A program made the translations under genes and the position numbers. Below, in pieces: positions 48,348-57,207 of a stretch of DNA of 64,000 nucleotides; the stretch's first letter is position 1; each line of letters begins with the position of its first letter. The notes beneath the pieces are model-generated. The model was not told the DNA's origin. It saw nothing but the letters and a program-made list of their open reading frames with translations, and did not search any database. Source of the stretch: Mesorhizobium sp. Lineage in GTDB: Bacteria; Pseudomonadota; Alphaproteobacteria; Rhizobiales; Rhizobiaceae. Location: contig NZ_SUGA01000005.1 of assembly GCF_004963255.1 (NCBI RefSeq), forward strand, positions 1 to 64,000. Direction: 5' to 3'.

Positions 48348-49274
48348 ATGCGCGACCCCTATGAGGTGCTGGGCGTTGCCAAGAACGCATCGGCCAAGGA
48401 CATAAAATCGGCCTACCGCAAGCTCGCCAAGAAGCATCATCCGGACCAGAATCCGAATGATCCCAAGGCGAAGGACCGTTTTGCCGCCGTCAACCAGGCT
48501 TACGAGGTCGTCGGCGACGAGAAGACGCGCGGCGCCTACGATCGCGGCGAGATCGACGCCGAGGGAAAGCCGAAATTCCAGGGCTTTGAAGGCGCGGCCG
48601 GCGGCGACCCGTTCGCCGGCTTCCGCCGTCAGCAGGGCCCCGGCGGCGCGCATTTCGAATTCCGCACCGGGCGTCCGGGCGGCGATCCGTTCGACGGCAA
48701 CAGCGACATCTTCAGCCAGATCTTCGGCGATGCCTTCTCCGGCGCCCGCGGCGCTGGCCGGGGCGATCGCCGCCAGCCGGTGCAGGCTGCCGACCTCAAC
48801 GTCACCATGGACATCAGCGTTGAGGAGGCGGCCACCGCCGACAAAGTGACGGCAATGTTCCCCGACGGCCGCAAGGTGGCGGTCAAGCTGCCCGCCTATG
48901 TCGAGGACGGCCAGACGATCCGCCTGAAGGGCCAGGGCGAGCAGGGGCCTGGACAGCCGGGCGACGCGCTGGTCAAGATCCATATCCGCCGCCACCCACG
49001 CTACCGCATCGAGGGGCGCGACCTGCATGTGGATCTGCCTGTCGATCTGGCCGACGCCGTGCTCGGCGCCAAGGTGGCGGTCGAGACGCCGACCGGCAAG
49101 CTCGCGGTCAACGTTCCGGCATGGTCGAGCTCGGACAAGGTGTTGCGGCTGAAAGGCCGGGGCTTGCCGGAAAAGGCCGGCGGCCACGGCGATCTCTATG
49201 CCCATGTGCGGCTGATGCTGCCGGAGGGCGGCGATGCCGAGCTTGAGGCCCTGATGCGCCGCCAAAAAGGCTGA
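48348..49274 (+). CDS. J-domain co-chaperone (CbpA-like)
   Basis: This is a 308-residue DnaJ-type protein that would stimulate an Hsp70. The J domain occupies residues 1-65 with the HPD motif at 31-33, followed by a Gly/Phe-rich stretch (about 75-140, with FRRQQGPGG), and a C-terminal substrate-binding domain ([16 protein letters not shown], then [17 protein letters not shown] and [11 protein letters not shown]). The zinc finger of DnaJ itself is missing, so it is a CbpA/type II form. It lies between the lipoprotein gene and fabI. Confidence 0.93.
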   Translation: MRDPYEVLGVAKNASAKDIKSAYRKLAKKHHPDQNPNDPKAKDRFAAVNQAYEVVGDEKTRGAYDRGEIDAEGKPKFQGFEGAAGGDPFAGFRRQQGPGGAHFEFRTGRPGGDPFDGNSDIFSQIFGDAFSGARGAGRGDRRQPVQAADLNVTMDISVEEAATADKVTAMFPDGRKVAVKLPAYVEDGQTIRLKGQGEQGPGQPGDALVKIHIRRHPRYRIEGRDLHVDLPVDLADAVLGAKVAVETPTGKLAVNVPAWSSSDKVLRLKGRGLPEKAGGHGDLYAHVRLMLPEGGDAELEALMRRQKG

Positions 49275-49382
49275 TCGAGGGAATTTTGTTCCCGTTACAG
49301 TGTCTTTTGAGCGCTTGAAGGGGCTCTGTGCCTGTGCGATAGGGCTCTCCACAAAGCAGATATTCTTGCGGAGAGCTTGCAC

Positions 49383-50201
49383 ATGGCAGGTGGACAGGGC
49401 CTGATGGCCGGTAAGCGGGGCCTGATCCTGGGCGTCGCCAACAATCGGTCGATCGCTTTCGGGATCGCCAAGGCTTGTGTCGATCACGGCGCCGAAATCG
49501 CCCTGACCTATCAGGGCGAAGCCTTCAAGAAGCGCGTCGAGCCGCTGGCGGCCGAGCTCAACGCGCATGTCGCCGGCCATTGCGACGTCACCGACCCGGA
49601 AAGCCTTGACGCGGTCTTCGGCGACATCGCCAAGCACTGGGGCAAGCTCGACTTCCTCGTCCATGCCATCGCCTTCTCCGATAAGGACGAACTGACTGGC
49701 CGTTATGTCGAGACGACGCGCGACAACTTCCTGCGCACCATGGACATTTCGGTCTATTCCTTCACCACCATCGCCAAGCGCGCCGAGCCGCTGATGACCG
49801 ATGGCGGCTCCCTTTTGACGCTGACCTATTACGGCGCCGAGAAGGTGATGCCGCATTACAACGTCATGGGTGTCGCCAAGGCGGCGCTGGAAGCGAGCGT
49901 GCGCTATCTCGCCGTCGACCTCGGCGCCAAGAAGATCCGCGTCAACGCGATCTCGGCCGGGCCGATCAAGACGCTCGCCGCCTCAGGCATCGGCGATTTC
50001 CGCTACATCCTGAAGTGGAACGAATACAATTCACCGCTGAAGCAGACGGTCACCCAGGAAGAGGTCGGCGATTCCGGCGTCTATTTCCTGTCCGACCTGT
50101 CGCGCGGCGTGACCGGCGAGGTCCATCACGTCGATTCCGGCTATCATGTCGTCGGCATGAAGGCGGTCGACGCGCCGGATATCTCGACCGTCAAGGACTG
50201 A
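49383..50201 (+). CDS. fabI: Enoyl-[acyl-carrier-protein] reductase (NADH)
   Basis: FabI carries out the last reduction of each fatty-acid elongation cycle and is the triclosan target in bacteria. The 272-residue protein has the altered SDR cofactor loop LGVANNRSIAFGIAKA, the segment HAIAFSDKDELTGRY, and the active site TYYGAEKVMPHYNVMGVAKAAL with Tyr and Lys. The ATG at 49383 is preferred over a TTG two codons upstream. A repeat and a histidine-phosphatase gene follow. Confidence 0.95.
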   Translation: MAGGQGLMAGKRGLILGVANNRSIAFGIAKACVDHGAEIALTYQGEAFKKRVEPLAAELNAHVAGHCDVTDPESLDAVFGDIAKHWGKLDFLVHAIAFSDKDELTGRYVETTRDNFLRTMDISVYSFTTIAKRAEPLMTDGGSLLTLTYYGAEKVMPHYNVMGVAKAALEASVRYLAVDLGAKKIRVNAISAGPIKTLAASGIGDFRYILKWNEYNSPLKQTVTQEEVGDSGVYFLSDLSRGVTGEVHHVDSGYHVVGMKAVDAPDISTVKD

Positions 50202-50223
50202 TCTTTCCGCCTATCCTTCGTCC

Positions 50224-50271
50224 AAGCAATTCCAGGAAAAGTGCGAAGCGGTTTTCCGTCCGGAATTGCTT
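50224..50271. repeat. REP-like repeat, family C, short copy
   Basis: Only the first hairpin of the family is present: AAGCAATTCC pairs with GGAATTGCTT around nested GGAAAA/TTTTCC. It lies between fabI and the next gene on the same strand. Confidence 0.85.
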
Positions 50272-50306
50272 GCAAAATCAAATAGCGCCCGACCTTGGAA
50301 GACCTG

Positions 50307-50894
50307 ATGTACCCGCTCGTCTACATCGCGCGCCACGGCCAGACCGAGTGGAATACCCAGCGTCGGCTGCAGGGTCAGGCCGACACCGACATCAATGAGC
50401 TTGGACGCCAGCAGGCGACTGCCAACGGACGGCGGCTGGCCGCGATGATCGGCAAAGGTGAGGATTTCGACTTTGTCGCAAGTCCGATGCGGCGCACATG
50501 CGAAACCATGGAACTGATGCGCGCGGCAATGGGGCTCGACCCGCTCGCCTACCGGACGGAGCCGCGTCTGGTGGAATTGAGTTTCGGCGAATGGCAGGGT
50601 TTTACGTTTCGGGAACTCGAGGCCCGGAATCCTGGATCCACGCATGGCCGCCGCGCCGCCAAATGGGATTTCCAGCCGCCCGGCGATGGCGCGGAAAGCT
50701 ACGAGATGCTGCTCGAACGGGTGAAGCCTTGGTTCGACGCGCTTGACCGGCAGACGGTGTGTGTCACCCATGGCGGCGTCATGCGCTGCCTTTTCCGCTT
50801 CGTCACCGGCCTTTCCAAGCAGGAAGCCGCCAGTCTCGATGTCCCGCAGGACCGCCTGCTCCGGCTGGAAGGCCGCAGTTTGGAGTGGTTGTAA
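50307..50894 (+). CDS. Histidine phosphatase family protein
   Basis: This is a 195-residue phosphoglycerate-mutase-like phosphatase. The catalytic RHG (R9-H10-G11) lies in VYIARHGQTEWNTQRR, with a second His in CVTHGGVMRC and the acid FGEWQGFTF. Such proteins act as phosphatases on a range of small substrates, so GpmB-like naming does not mean glycolysis. The ATG at 50307 opens directly into the motif. It follows fabI. Confidence 0.85.
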   Translation: MYPLVYIARHGQTEWNTQRRLQGQADTDINELGRQQATANGRRLAAMIGKGEDFDFVASPMRRTCETMELMRAAMGLDPLAYRTEPRLVELSFGEWQGFTFRELEARNPGSTHGRRAAKWDFQPPGDGAESYEMLLERVKPWFDALDRQTVCVTHGGVMRCLFRFVTGLSKQEAASLDVPQDRLLRLEGRSLEWL

Positions 50895-50912
50895 CAAATT
50901 GCGGCGTGGCAA

Positions 50913-51030
50913 ATTCAGGTCAGGCCGAGTCGAAAATGGTGGGTTCCGAGAACCGGAGCGGAGCGTACTTTTCGTACGTGAGCACCGGAAGCGCAGGAAG
51001 CCGCCATTTGCAGGCCGGCCTCACCTGAAT
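50913..51030. repeat. Inverted-end repeat, family D, copy 1
   Basis: The ends read ATTCAGGTCAGGCC and GGCCTCACCTGAAT and are nearly perfect inverted copies. The core contains AACCGGAGCGGAGCGTAC and CGTACGTGAGCACCGG. The same sequence in the opposite orientation is at 59468-59585. The stop codon of the DUF1344 gene lies at its right end. Confidence 0.88.
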
Positions 51031-51293
51031 TAATTCTGGTCGCTGTCGGGCAACTGCATATCGGTGACGACATTCTCGCCATTGCTCACGTCATAGGCGA
51101 TGACGATGTCCATGCCCGGCTTCAGCGAGTCGATATCGGTTTCGGCGTTGAGCTTGTAGGCCTTGCCGTCGTCCAGCGTCAGCGTCAGCGTGTCCTTGTC
51201 GACCTTCTTGATCAGGCCTTCGGTCTGGCCGGCGAACGCGGCGGCGGTGGAAATCATGAGCATGGCGCAGGTGGCGCCAATCAGGGTACGCAT
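51030..51293 (-). CDS. Exported DUF1344-type small protein
   Basis: This is an 87-residue protein with a signal peptide (MRTLIGATCAMLMISTAAAFA, cut before GQTEG) and a small beta domain: EGLIKKVDKDTLTLTLDDGK, then AYKLNAETDIDSL. It fits the DUF1344 family of small periplasmic proteins of Rhizobiales, of unknown function. I chose ATG 51293; the longer upstream frame has no signal-like start. Its stop codon overlaps the end of a repeat. It is divergent from aroC. Confidence 0.78.
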   Translation of the reverse strand: MRTLIGATCAMLMISTAAAFAGQTEGLIKKVDKDTLTLTLDDGKAYKLNAETDIDSLKPGMDIVIAYDVSNGENVVTDMQLPDSDQN

Positions 51294-51540
51294 CGTCGTC
51301 CTCTTTAGGTCATTGCGCCGGCTGGTCAGCGGCGGGTCCTCAACGGCGGATGGGAAGAGAGCAGAAACCAACCGAATGTGTCAAAACTAAATCCGCCAGA
51401 TCACAGTTTGATGCAGCCGTTTGACCACTGTGGAAAACGCCAATAGAAGGCACACCACAGCGCCGCGCGTCCTCCTGGGCGCGCAAAGGACGCTGTGGCA
51501 CTTAAGACTTCCGGTTTCCTCACCGGGCAGGGCGTTTTCC

Positions 51541-52641
51541 ATGTCTCACAACACATTCGGCCACCTTTTCCGCGTCACCACCTGGGGTGAAAGCCATGGC
51601 GCGGCGCTCGGCTGCGTTGTCGACGGCTGCCCGCCCGGCATCCGCTTCAAGCGAGAGGACATCCAGGCCGAGCTCGACCGCCGCCGCCCCGGGCAGTCGC
51701 GCTTCGTCACCCAGCGCCGCGAGCCGGACGAGGTCAAGATCCTGTCCGGCTTCATCCTCGACGAGGACGGCGAGACGATGATCACCACCGGCACGCCTGT
51801 CTCGATGCTGATCGAGAATGTCGACCAGCGCTCCAAGGATTATGGTGAGATCGCCCGCCAGTACCGTCCGGGCCATGCCGACTATACCTACGACGTCAAA
51901 TACGGCCTGCGCGATCATCGCGGCGGCGGCCGTTCGTCTGCACGCGAGACGGCGGCGCGGGTCGCGGCAGGCGCCCTGGCGCGCAGGGTTGTGCCCGGCA
52001 TGACGGTGCGCGGCGCGCTCGTTTCGATGGGCGAAAAGTCGATCGACCGCGCCAACTGGAACTGGAATTTCGTCGGCGACGCCGAAAACCCGTTCTTCAC
52101 CCCGGATCCGGCCTCGGTTCCGGTCTTCACCGCCTACCTCGACGGCATCCGCAAGGCCGGCTCCTCGGTCGGCGCGGTGATCGAGATCGTCGCCGACGGC
52201 GTGCCGCCCGGCCTTGGCGCGCCGATCTACGCCAAGCTCGACCAGGACATCGCGTCCGGCCTGATGTCGATCAACGCCGTCAAGGGCGTCGAGATCGGCA
52301 ACGGCTTCGAGGCGGCCCGCATCACCGGCGAGCAGAACGCCGACGAGATGCGCATGGGCAATGACGGCAAGCCGGTGTTTTTATCCAACAACGCAGGCGG
52401 CATACTGGGCGGCATCTCGACCGGACAGCCGATCGTCGCCCGCTTCGCCGTCAAGCCGACTTCGTCGATCCTGACGCCGCGCAAATCCATCGACAAGGAC
52501 GGCAAGGATGTCGAGGTGATGACCAAGGGCCGCCACGACCCATGCGTCGGCATTCGCGCCGTGCCGATCGGCGAGGCCATGGTTGCCTGCGCGATCGCCG
52601 ATCATTATCTGCGGCACAGAGGACAAACGGGAAGGGAGTAG
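51541..52641 (+). CDS. aroC: Chorismate synthase
   Basis: AroC makes chorismate, the branch point of aromatic amino acid and related synthesis, using reduced FMN. The 366-residue protein begins [20 protein letters not shown] and has [43 protein letters not shown] and [19 protein letters not shown], all family signatures. I reject a longer frame opening at 51421. Its last codons and stop lie within a repeat, ending GRE in place of a more usual tail. Confidence 0.96.
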   Translation: MSHNTFGHLFRVTTWGESHGAALGCVVDGCPPGIRFKREDIQAELDRRRPGQSRFVTQRREPDEVKILSGFILDEDGETMITTGTPVSMLIENVDQRSKDYGEIARQYRPGHADYTYDVKYGLRDHRGGGRSSARETAARVAAGALARRVVPGMTVRGALVSMGEKSIDRANWNWNFVGDAENPFFTPDPASVPVFTAYLDGIRKAGSSVGAVIEIVADGVPPGLGAPIYAKLDQDIASGLMSINAVKGVEIGNGFEAARITGEQNADEMRMGNDGKPVFLSNNAGGILGGISTGQPIVARFAVKPTSSILTPRKSIDKDGKDVEVMTKGRHDPCVGIRAVPIGEAMVACAIADHYLRHRGQTGRE

Positions 52642-52727
52642 GGCAGTAGGTTATTGCCGCCGCCCGCAGCCCGCCAAACTTTTTCCTTTTCCCTACTCCC
52701 TTACTGCCCTATTCCCCTACTCCCTTG
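52630..52727. repeat. Inverted arrays of CCCTACT-type units, family E, copy 2
   Basis: GGGAGTAGGGCAGTAGG on the left faces CCCTACTCCC, TTACTGCCC and CCCTACTCCC on the right, with a core of about 45 bases. The left arm overlaps the aroC stop. It is the same kind of structure as 42384-42501. Confidence 0.8.
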
Positions 52728-52745
52728 CGAGCGAAGCGAGCACCT

Positions 52746-53846
52746 ATGCCTTACGACCAGAAGAAGATCGTCGAAGCGATCCGCGCCTTCGAGCGCGGCG
52801 AGATCGTTGTCGTCATGGACGATGACGGGCGCGAGAACGAGGGCGACCTGATCGTCGCCGCCGTGCATTGCACGCCGGAGAAGATGGCCTTCATCGTGCG
52901 CAACACCTCCGGCATCGTCTGCACGCCGATGCTGCGCGAGGACGCGAGGCGCCTGAATCTCGCGCCGATGGTGGCGGACAATGATTCCGCTCACACCACC
53001 GCCTTCACCGTCAGCGTCGATTTCAAGCATGGCACGACGACAGGCATTTCCGCCGACGACCGCACGCTCACCGTGCGCAATCTCGCCAACGGCAATGTCG
53101 GCCCATCGGATTTCGTGCGCCCCGGCCACATCTTCCCGCTGATCGCCCGCGAAGGCGGCGTGCTGATGCGTTCCGGCCATACGGAGGCCGCGGTCGACCT
53201 CTGCAAGCTTGCCGGCCTGCCGCCGGTCGGCGTCATCTCCGAGCTGGTCAATGACGACGGCACGGTCAAGCGCGGGCCGCAAGTGCAGGCCTTCGCCGAG
53301 GAACATGGCCTGAAGCAGGTTTCGGTCGCCGATCTCATCGCCTACCGCCAGCGCAAGGAAACACTGGTCCAGCGCGTCGCCTGTTCCGACATCGAAACGC
53401 CCGGCGGCAAGGCGCAGGCCTTCACCTACACGCTGCCATGGGATTCCATGCACCATCTGGCGGTCGTCTTCGGTGACATCCGCGACGGCGAGGAGGTGCC
53501 GGTGCGCCTGCATCCGGAGGACGTCGTGACCGACGTGTTCGGCACCAGCCACCGGCTGGACGGCATCATGAAGGCGATGGGCGAGCGCAGGCGCGGTGTC
53601 ATCGTCTATCTGCGCGAAGGCTCGGTCGGCGTCGCGCATCAGGAGCGCAAGCGGCCGCTAAGCGGCGACCGCGAGGACCACGAGGAAGCCCGCCGGCGCG
53701 AGAACGAATGGCGCGAGATCGGCCTCGGCGCCCAGATCCTCAAGGATCTCGGCATCTCCTCGATCAACCTGATCGCCTCGCGCGAGCGCCACTATGTCGG
53801 CCTCGAGGGGTTTGGCATCCATATTGCGAAGACCGAGATTCTGTAG
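52746..53846 (+). CDS. ribB: 3,4-dihydroxy-2-butanone 4-phosphate synthase fused to degenerate GTP cyclohydrolase II
   Basis: The N-terminal half (about residues 1-205) is an intact DHBP synthase, which turns ribulose 5-phosphate into a riboflavin precursor: MDDDGRENEGDLIVAA, then RSGHTEAAVDLCKLAGL. The C-terminal half has the fold of GTP cyclohydrolase II, but where active enzymes carry the zinc-binding cysteines after HxEC it reads RLHPEDVVTDVFGTSHRLDG, with none of them, so this half is probably inactive as a cyclohydrolase. The same is known for RibBA-type proteins of rhizobia. A separate ribA must lie elsewhere. Start ATG 52746; total 366 residues. Confidence 0.9.
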   Translation: MPYDQKKIVEAIRAFERGEIVVVMDDDGRENEGDLIVAAVHCTPEKMAFIVRNTSGIVCTPMLREDARRLNLAPMVADNDSAHTTAFTVSVDFKHGTTTGISADDRTLTVRNLANGNVGPSDFVRPGHIFPLIAREGGVLMRSGHTEAAVDLCKLAGLPPVGVISELVNDDGTVKRGPQVQAFAEEHGLKQVSVADLIAYRQRKETLVQRVACSDIETPGGKAQAFTYTLPWDSMHHLAVVFGDIRDGEEVPVRLHPEDVVTDVFGTSHRLDGIMKAMGERRRGVIVYLREGSVGVAHQERKRPLSGDREDHEEARRRENEWREIGLGAQILKDLGISSINLIASRERHYVGLEGFGIHIAKTEIL

Positions 53847-53925
53847 GCGTCGAAGTGCTGACGCTTTGACGCGGTGCTGCGTGTAGGACGCATGCGTTGG
53901 CGATTGGCCGAAGCCTCCGCGACTT

Positions 53926-54102
53926 CGTCATCCACGGGCGAAGCAAGGAGCGAAGCGACGCGCGCAGACCCGGGGATCCATTCCGTGACTTCGACGCGCT
54001 GCAGCCGTCCAGAATTCTGCTCCGTTGCATTCCACGATCAACGTAACGGAATGGATCCTCGGGTCTTCGCTCCGCTGCGCGTCGCTCCGCCCGTGGATGA
54101 CG
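53926..54102. repeat. Long palindromic repeat, family B, copy 2
   Basis: The left arm CGTCATCCACGGGCGAAGCA is the inverted copy of the right arm, which ends CGCCCGTGGATGACG. The middle also holds AATGGATCCTCGGG with its inverted partner. It shares the arms of 8569-8739 and fills most of the gap between ribB and the MFS gene. Confidence 0.85.
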
Positions 54103-54158
54103 ACGTCGTAGTTCTCGGCCAACTGCCAACGTCTGCGCTCATGATAGCCGAATAATCA

Positions 54159-55379
54159 TCACTCCGCAGGCGCCACCGCTTCGCCTCTGTCCACATCGCA
54201 ATCGTCCGTCGCCAGCCGGCACTGGCCAGCAAGCACGGTGACCAGTGCGATCGCGCCAGCAGCCACAGAGACCCAGAACCCGTTCTGCGGGCCGAAAGTG
54301 TCGACCATCCAGCCCGCGGCGAAGGAACCCAGCGCCATGCCGATGCCGATGCCGGTCGTCACCCAGGTGACGCCTTCCGTCAGCATGGCCGGTGGCACGT
54401 GGCGCTCGATCAGGCCGAAGGCGGTGATGAAGGTCGGCGAGATCGCGACGCCGCTGACGAACACCGCCAGCGCCAGCGTCGGCACCGTGTGGGCGAAGAG
54501 CAGCGGCAAGGTGGTGAGCGCGATCACGGTGACCGCGAGCGCCAGCTGCCGCTGCAGCGGCGCCTTCAGGCTGAGCGCGCCGACGATGATCCCAACCACG
54601 AAGGATCCCAGCGCATAGACGCCGATGACAAGGCTCGCCGCCTCAGGCTGGCCGAGCGCCTTAGTGATGGCGACGGTGGTGACTTCCGTTGTGGCGAAGG
54701 TCGCGCCGACGAAAATGAGGGCGAAAGTGATTATCTGCACCGGTCGCAGGCGGATCGCCGAGCCGGTCGCCCCACGCTCCGCCGGCCGCACTGGCGGCTC
54801 CGTCGAGCGCTGCAGCAGGAATGCCGCTGAGCCCAGCGCAAGCAGCAGTGTGCTGACGACCATGCCGGCCTCGGGAAACAGCGCCGCGCTCAACCCCACC
54901 GACAGCGAGGCGCCGGCGACATAGACAAGTTCGTCCGCGGCTGACTCGAAAGCAAACGCCGTGTTGAGCTCCGGCCGATCGCGAAAGATCTCGGTCCAGC
55001 GCGCCCTGACCAGGGCGGGAATGCTGGGCATGGCGGCGGCGAGCAGGGCGGACAGGAACAAGGTCCAGGCCGGCCAGTGCTGGTTGGCGGCCACGATCAA
55101 TGTCGCAAAGGCAAGCACCGAGAGGAGCGTCATGGGTGCCGCGATCGCCGTCTGGCCGCGCCGGTCCACCAGCCGCGACACATGCGGCGAAAGAAAAGCG
55201 TTGACCAGCGCATAGGTGGCCGAGACGGCGCCGGCCAGCCAATATTCGCCATGCGTCTGCGACAGCATAGCCACGATGCCGATCGGCGCCATGGCGATCG
55301 GCAAGCGCGCGACGAAGGCGGCTGCGGCGAAGCCTTTCGTGCCGGGAGCCCGAAAGATGTCCGCATAGGGGTTTCGCAT
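54159..55379 (-). CDS. MFS efflux transporter
   Basis: This is a 406-residue major facilitator protein with about twelve hydrophobic spans and the loop-2 motif VDRRGQTAIAAP. Its overall look is that of drug or metabolite exporters. GAGGAG seven bases before the ATG at 55379 supports the start. It is divergent from a TetR gene, and three copies of an exact operator lie between them, so it is almost certainly repressed by that protein. The exported compound is unknown. Confidence 0.88.
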   Translation of the reverse strand: MRNPYADIFRAPGTKGFAAAAFVARLPIAMAPIGIVAMLSQTHGEYWLAGAVSATYALVNAFLSPHVSRLVDRRGQTAIAAPMTLLSVLAFATLIVAANQHWPAWTLFLSALLAAAMPSIPALVRARWTEIFRDRPELNTAFAFESAADELVYVAGASLSVGLSAALFPEAGMVVSTLLLALGSAAFLLQRSTEPPVRPAERGATGSAIRLRPVQIITFALIFVGATFATTEVTTVAITKALGQPEAASLVIGVYALGSFVVGIIVGALSLKAPLQRQLALAVTVIALTTLPLLFAHTVPTLALAVFVSGVAISPTFITAFGLIERHVPPAMLTEGVTWVTTGIGIGMALGSFAAGWMVDTFGPQNGFWVSVAAGAIALVTVLAGQCRLATDDCDVDRGEAVAPAE

Positions 55380-55415
55380 GATCCTGCTCCTCGACAAGGT
55401 TGCATAGTAAAACTA

Positions 55416-55482
55416 CATACGCTGCGTATGAATGTGAGATAGTTCATACGTCGCGTATGTCAATTGGCATACGAGGCGTATG
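55416..55482. promoter_or_regulatory. Three copies of the operator CATACGNNNCGTATG
   Basis: The 15-base palindrome occurs at 55416-55430, 55445-55459 and 55468-55482, with spacers CTG, TCG and AGG. All half-sites are exact. They lie in the 119 bases between the MFS and tetR starts, the first two nearer the MFS gene and the third 16 bases before tetR. Such a site fits a TetR-family repressor that also represses itself. Confidence 0.88.
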
Positions 55483-55498
55483 TGAATAGGGCCAAGGC

Positions 55499-56092
55499 AT
55501 GCACAGACCGCGCAAGGAGATGATCGCCGAGACGCGCGCCAAGCTGATCTCGGCGGCACGCCACGCCTTCGGCACGATCGGCTATGCCGAGGCCTCGATG
55601 GACGATTTCACCGCCTCGGCCGGCCTCACGCGCGGCGCGCTCTACCATCATTTCGGCGACAAGAAGGGGCTGCTGCAGGCGGTGATCGCCGAGATCGACG
55701 GCGAGATGGCTGTGCGGGTGAACGAGGCGGCGTCCAAGGCGCCGACCCGCTGGCAGCATTTCGTCGACGAATGCACCACCTATATCGAGATGGCGCTGGA
55801 GCCGGAAATCCAGCGCATTATGTTCCGTGACGGCCCGGCCGTGCTCGGCGACCCGGCGCAGTGGCCGAACGCCAATGCCTGCATCGCGTCGATGACCGAA
55901 CATCTGAGCGCGCTGCAGGACGAGGGTGTGGTCGTTGCCGATCTCGATCCGGAAACGGTTGCGCGGCTGATCAACGGCGCCAGCAGCCAGGCCGCGCAGC
56001 GCATCGCCAATTCGAAGGATCCCGAAGCCACCTCGAAAAAGGCGATCGCGGCCTTCAAGCAGCTGCTCGAAGGCTTGCGCAAGAAGGCGTGA
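55499..56092 (+). CDS. TetR-family repressor
   Basis: This is a 197-residue regulator with the TetR helix-turn-helix in residues about 10-55 (AFGTIGYAEASMDDFTASAG, then LTRGALYHHFGDKKGLLQ) and a helical ligand domain behind it. It is divergent from the MFS exporter, with three operators between the two. The ligand is probably the exported compound. The third operator sits so near the start that self-repression is likely. Confidence 0.92.
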   Translation: MHRPRKEMIAETRAKLISAARHAFGTIGYAEASMDDFTASAGLTRGALYHHFGDKKGLLQAVIAEIDGEMAVRVNEAASKAPTRWQHFVDECTTYIEMALEPEIQRIMFRDGPAVLGDPAQWPNANACIASMTEHLSALQDEGVVVADLDPETVARLINGASSQAAQRIANSKDPEATSKKAIAAFKQLLEGLRKKA

Positions 56093-56223
56093 CCGCACGC
56101 TTGGGTAACCAATTGACCGCGTTGTGCACCGGTTTCGGCCCGGTGCAACCTGGCCGCGGTTGACAATAACCGGGGCGAGCGCATCCTCCTGCGCCATCGC
56201 TTAGGGCGTGGAGAGTCGGGGCC

Positions 56224-57207
56224 ATGTGGGACTTCAGCATTGGCCGGTCGGTGTCCATCATGATGCGGACATGGCCGTTTATCGTCTTTCGCATGATCGT
56301 CTATTTCGGCATCACCGTCGCCTACATCATGGCGACCGGCACGGGCGCCAGCGTCGGCTACGGCGTCGGTCACATCTCGACCGATCCGGATGGCCCGATG
56401 TCCTTCGCTCTCTGGGGCGGCGTCGTCGGCTTCGGAATCGTGTCGATCGCAGTCTACTGGATCCGCGAATACATCCTTTATGTCCTGAAGGCCGGTCATA
56501 TCGCCGTCATGGTGCATCTGATCGACGGCCATGACGTCCCCGACGGCCAAGGCCAGATCGCCTATGCCAAGGAAGTGGTCAGCCAGCGCTTTGCCGAGGC
56601 CAACATCCTTTTCGTCGTCGACCAACTGGTCAAGGGCGCCATCCGCGCCATCACCGGCCTGATCGGCGGCATTGCCGCCTTCCTTCCCATTCCCGGACTA
56701 AGCGGCCTAGTCAGCTTCATCAACACGGTGATCCGCCTGTCGCTGACCTATGTCGACGAGATCATCCTCGGCTACAACATCCGCATCAATTCGAACTCGC
56801 CCTTCGAGACGGCGCGGCAAGGCGTGGTGCTTTACGCCCAGAATGGCAAGCACATGGTCAAGAACGCCGTGTGGCTGGCGGTGATCATGTGGGGCGTGTC
56901 CTTCGTCATCTTCCTGCTGATGCTGGCGCCCGCGGCCGCGATCCTGTGGGTCATGCCGGGACAATTGGCCGGCTGGGCCTTCGTGCTGGCCATCGTCTTT
57001 GCCTGGGCCTTCAAGGCGGCCTTCATCGAGCCCTTCGCCATCGCCTCGCTGATGCAGGTCTATTTCGAAGCCATCGAAGGCCAAGTGCCCAATCCAGAAT
57101 GGGACAACCGGCTCGCCGAGGCGTCGTCCAAATTCAGGGAGCTGCGCGACAAGGCGCTGGGCTCCTTCGGTGGCGGCTCGCGCTGGGATACGCCCCGGGC
57201 CGCTTGA
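56224..57207 (+). CDS. Multi-span membrane protein of unknown function
   Basis: This is a 327-residue inner-membrane protein with about six spans: two in the first 90 residues (FRMIVYFGITVAYIMAT and GGVVGFGIVSIAVYW), one around 145-165 and at least two after about 215 (VIMWGVSFVIFLLMLAPAAA). Between spans are soluble segments such as DEIILGYNIRINSNSPFETA. It looks conserved rather than random, but I do not recognise the family and see no catalytic motif. Its stop overlaps the palindrome TGATCA shared with the stop of bluB on the other strand. Confidence 0.75.
   Translation: MWDFSIGRSVSIMMRTWPFIVFRMIVYFGITVAYIMATGTGASVGYGVGHISTDPDGPMSFALWGGVVGFGIVSIAVYWIREYILYVLKAGHIAVMVHLIDGHDVPDGQGQIAYAKEVVSQRFAEANILFVVDQLVKGAIRAITGLIGGIAAFLPIPGLSGLVSFINTVIRLSLTYVDEIILGYNIRINSNSPFETARQGVVLYAQNGKHMVKNAVWLAVIMWGVSFVIFLLMLAPAAAILWVMPGQLAGWAFVLAIVFAWAFKAAFIEPFAIASLMQVYFEAIEGQVPNPEWDNRLAEASSKFRELRDKALGSFGGGSRWDTPRAA

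Noticed and set aside
54061..54115. A promoter or small gene inside the gap between ribB and the MFS gene
   Set aside because: The short open frames there are all within the family B palindrome and read through it; no start signals are seen.
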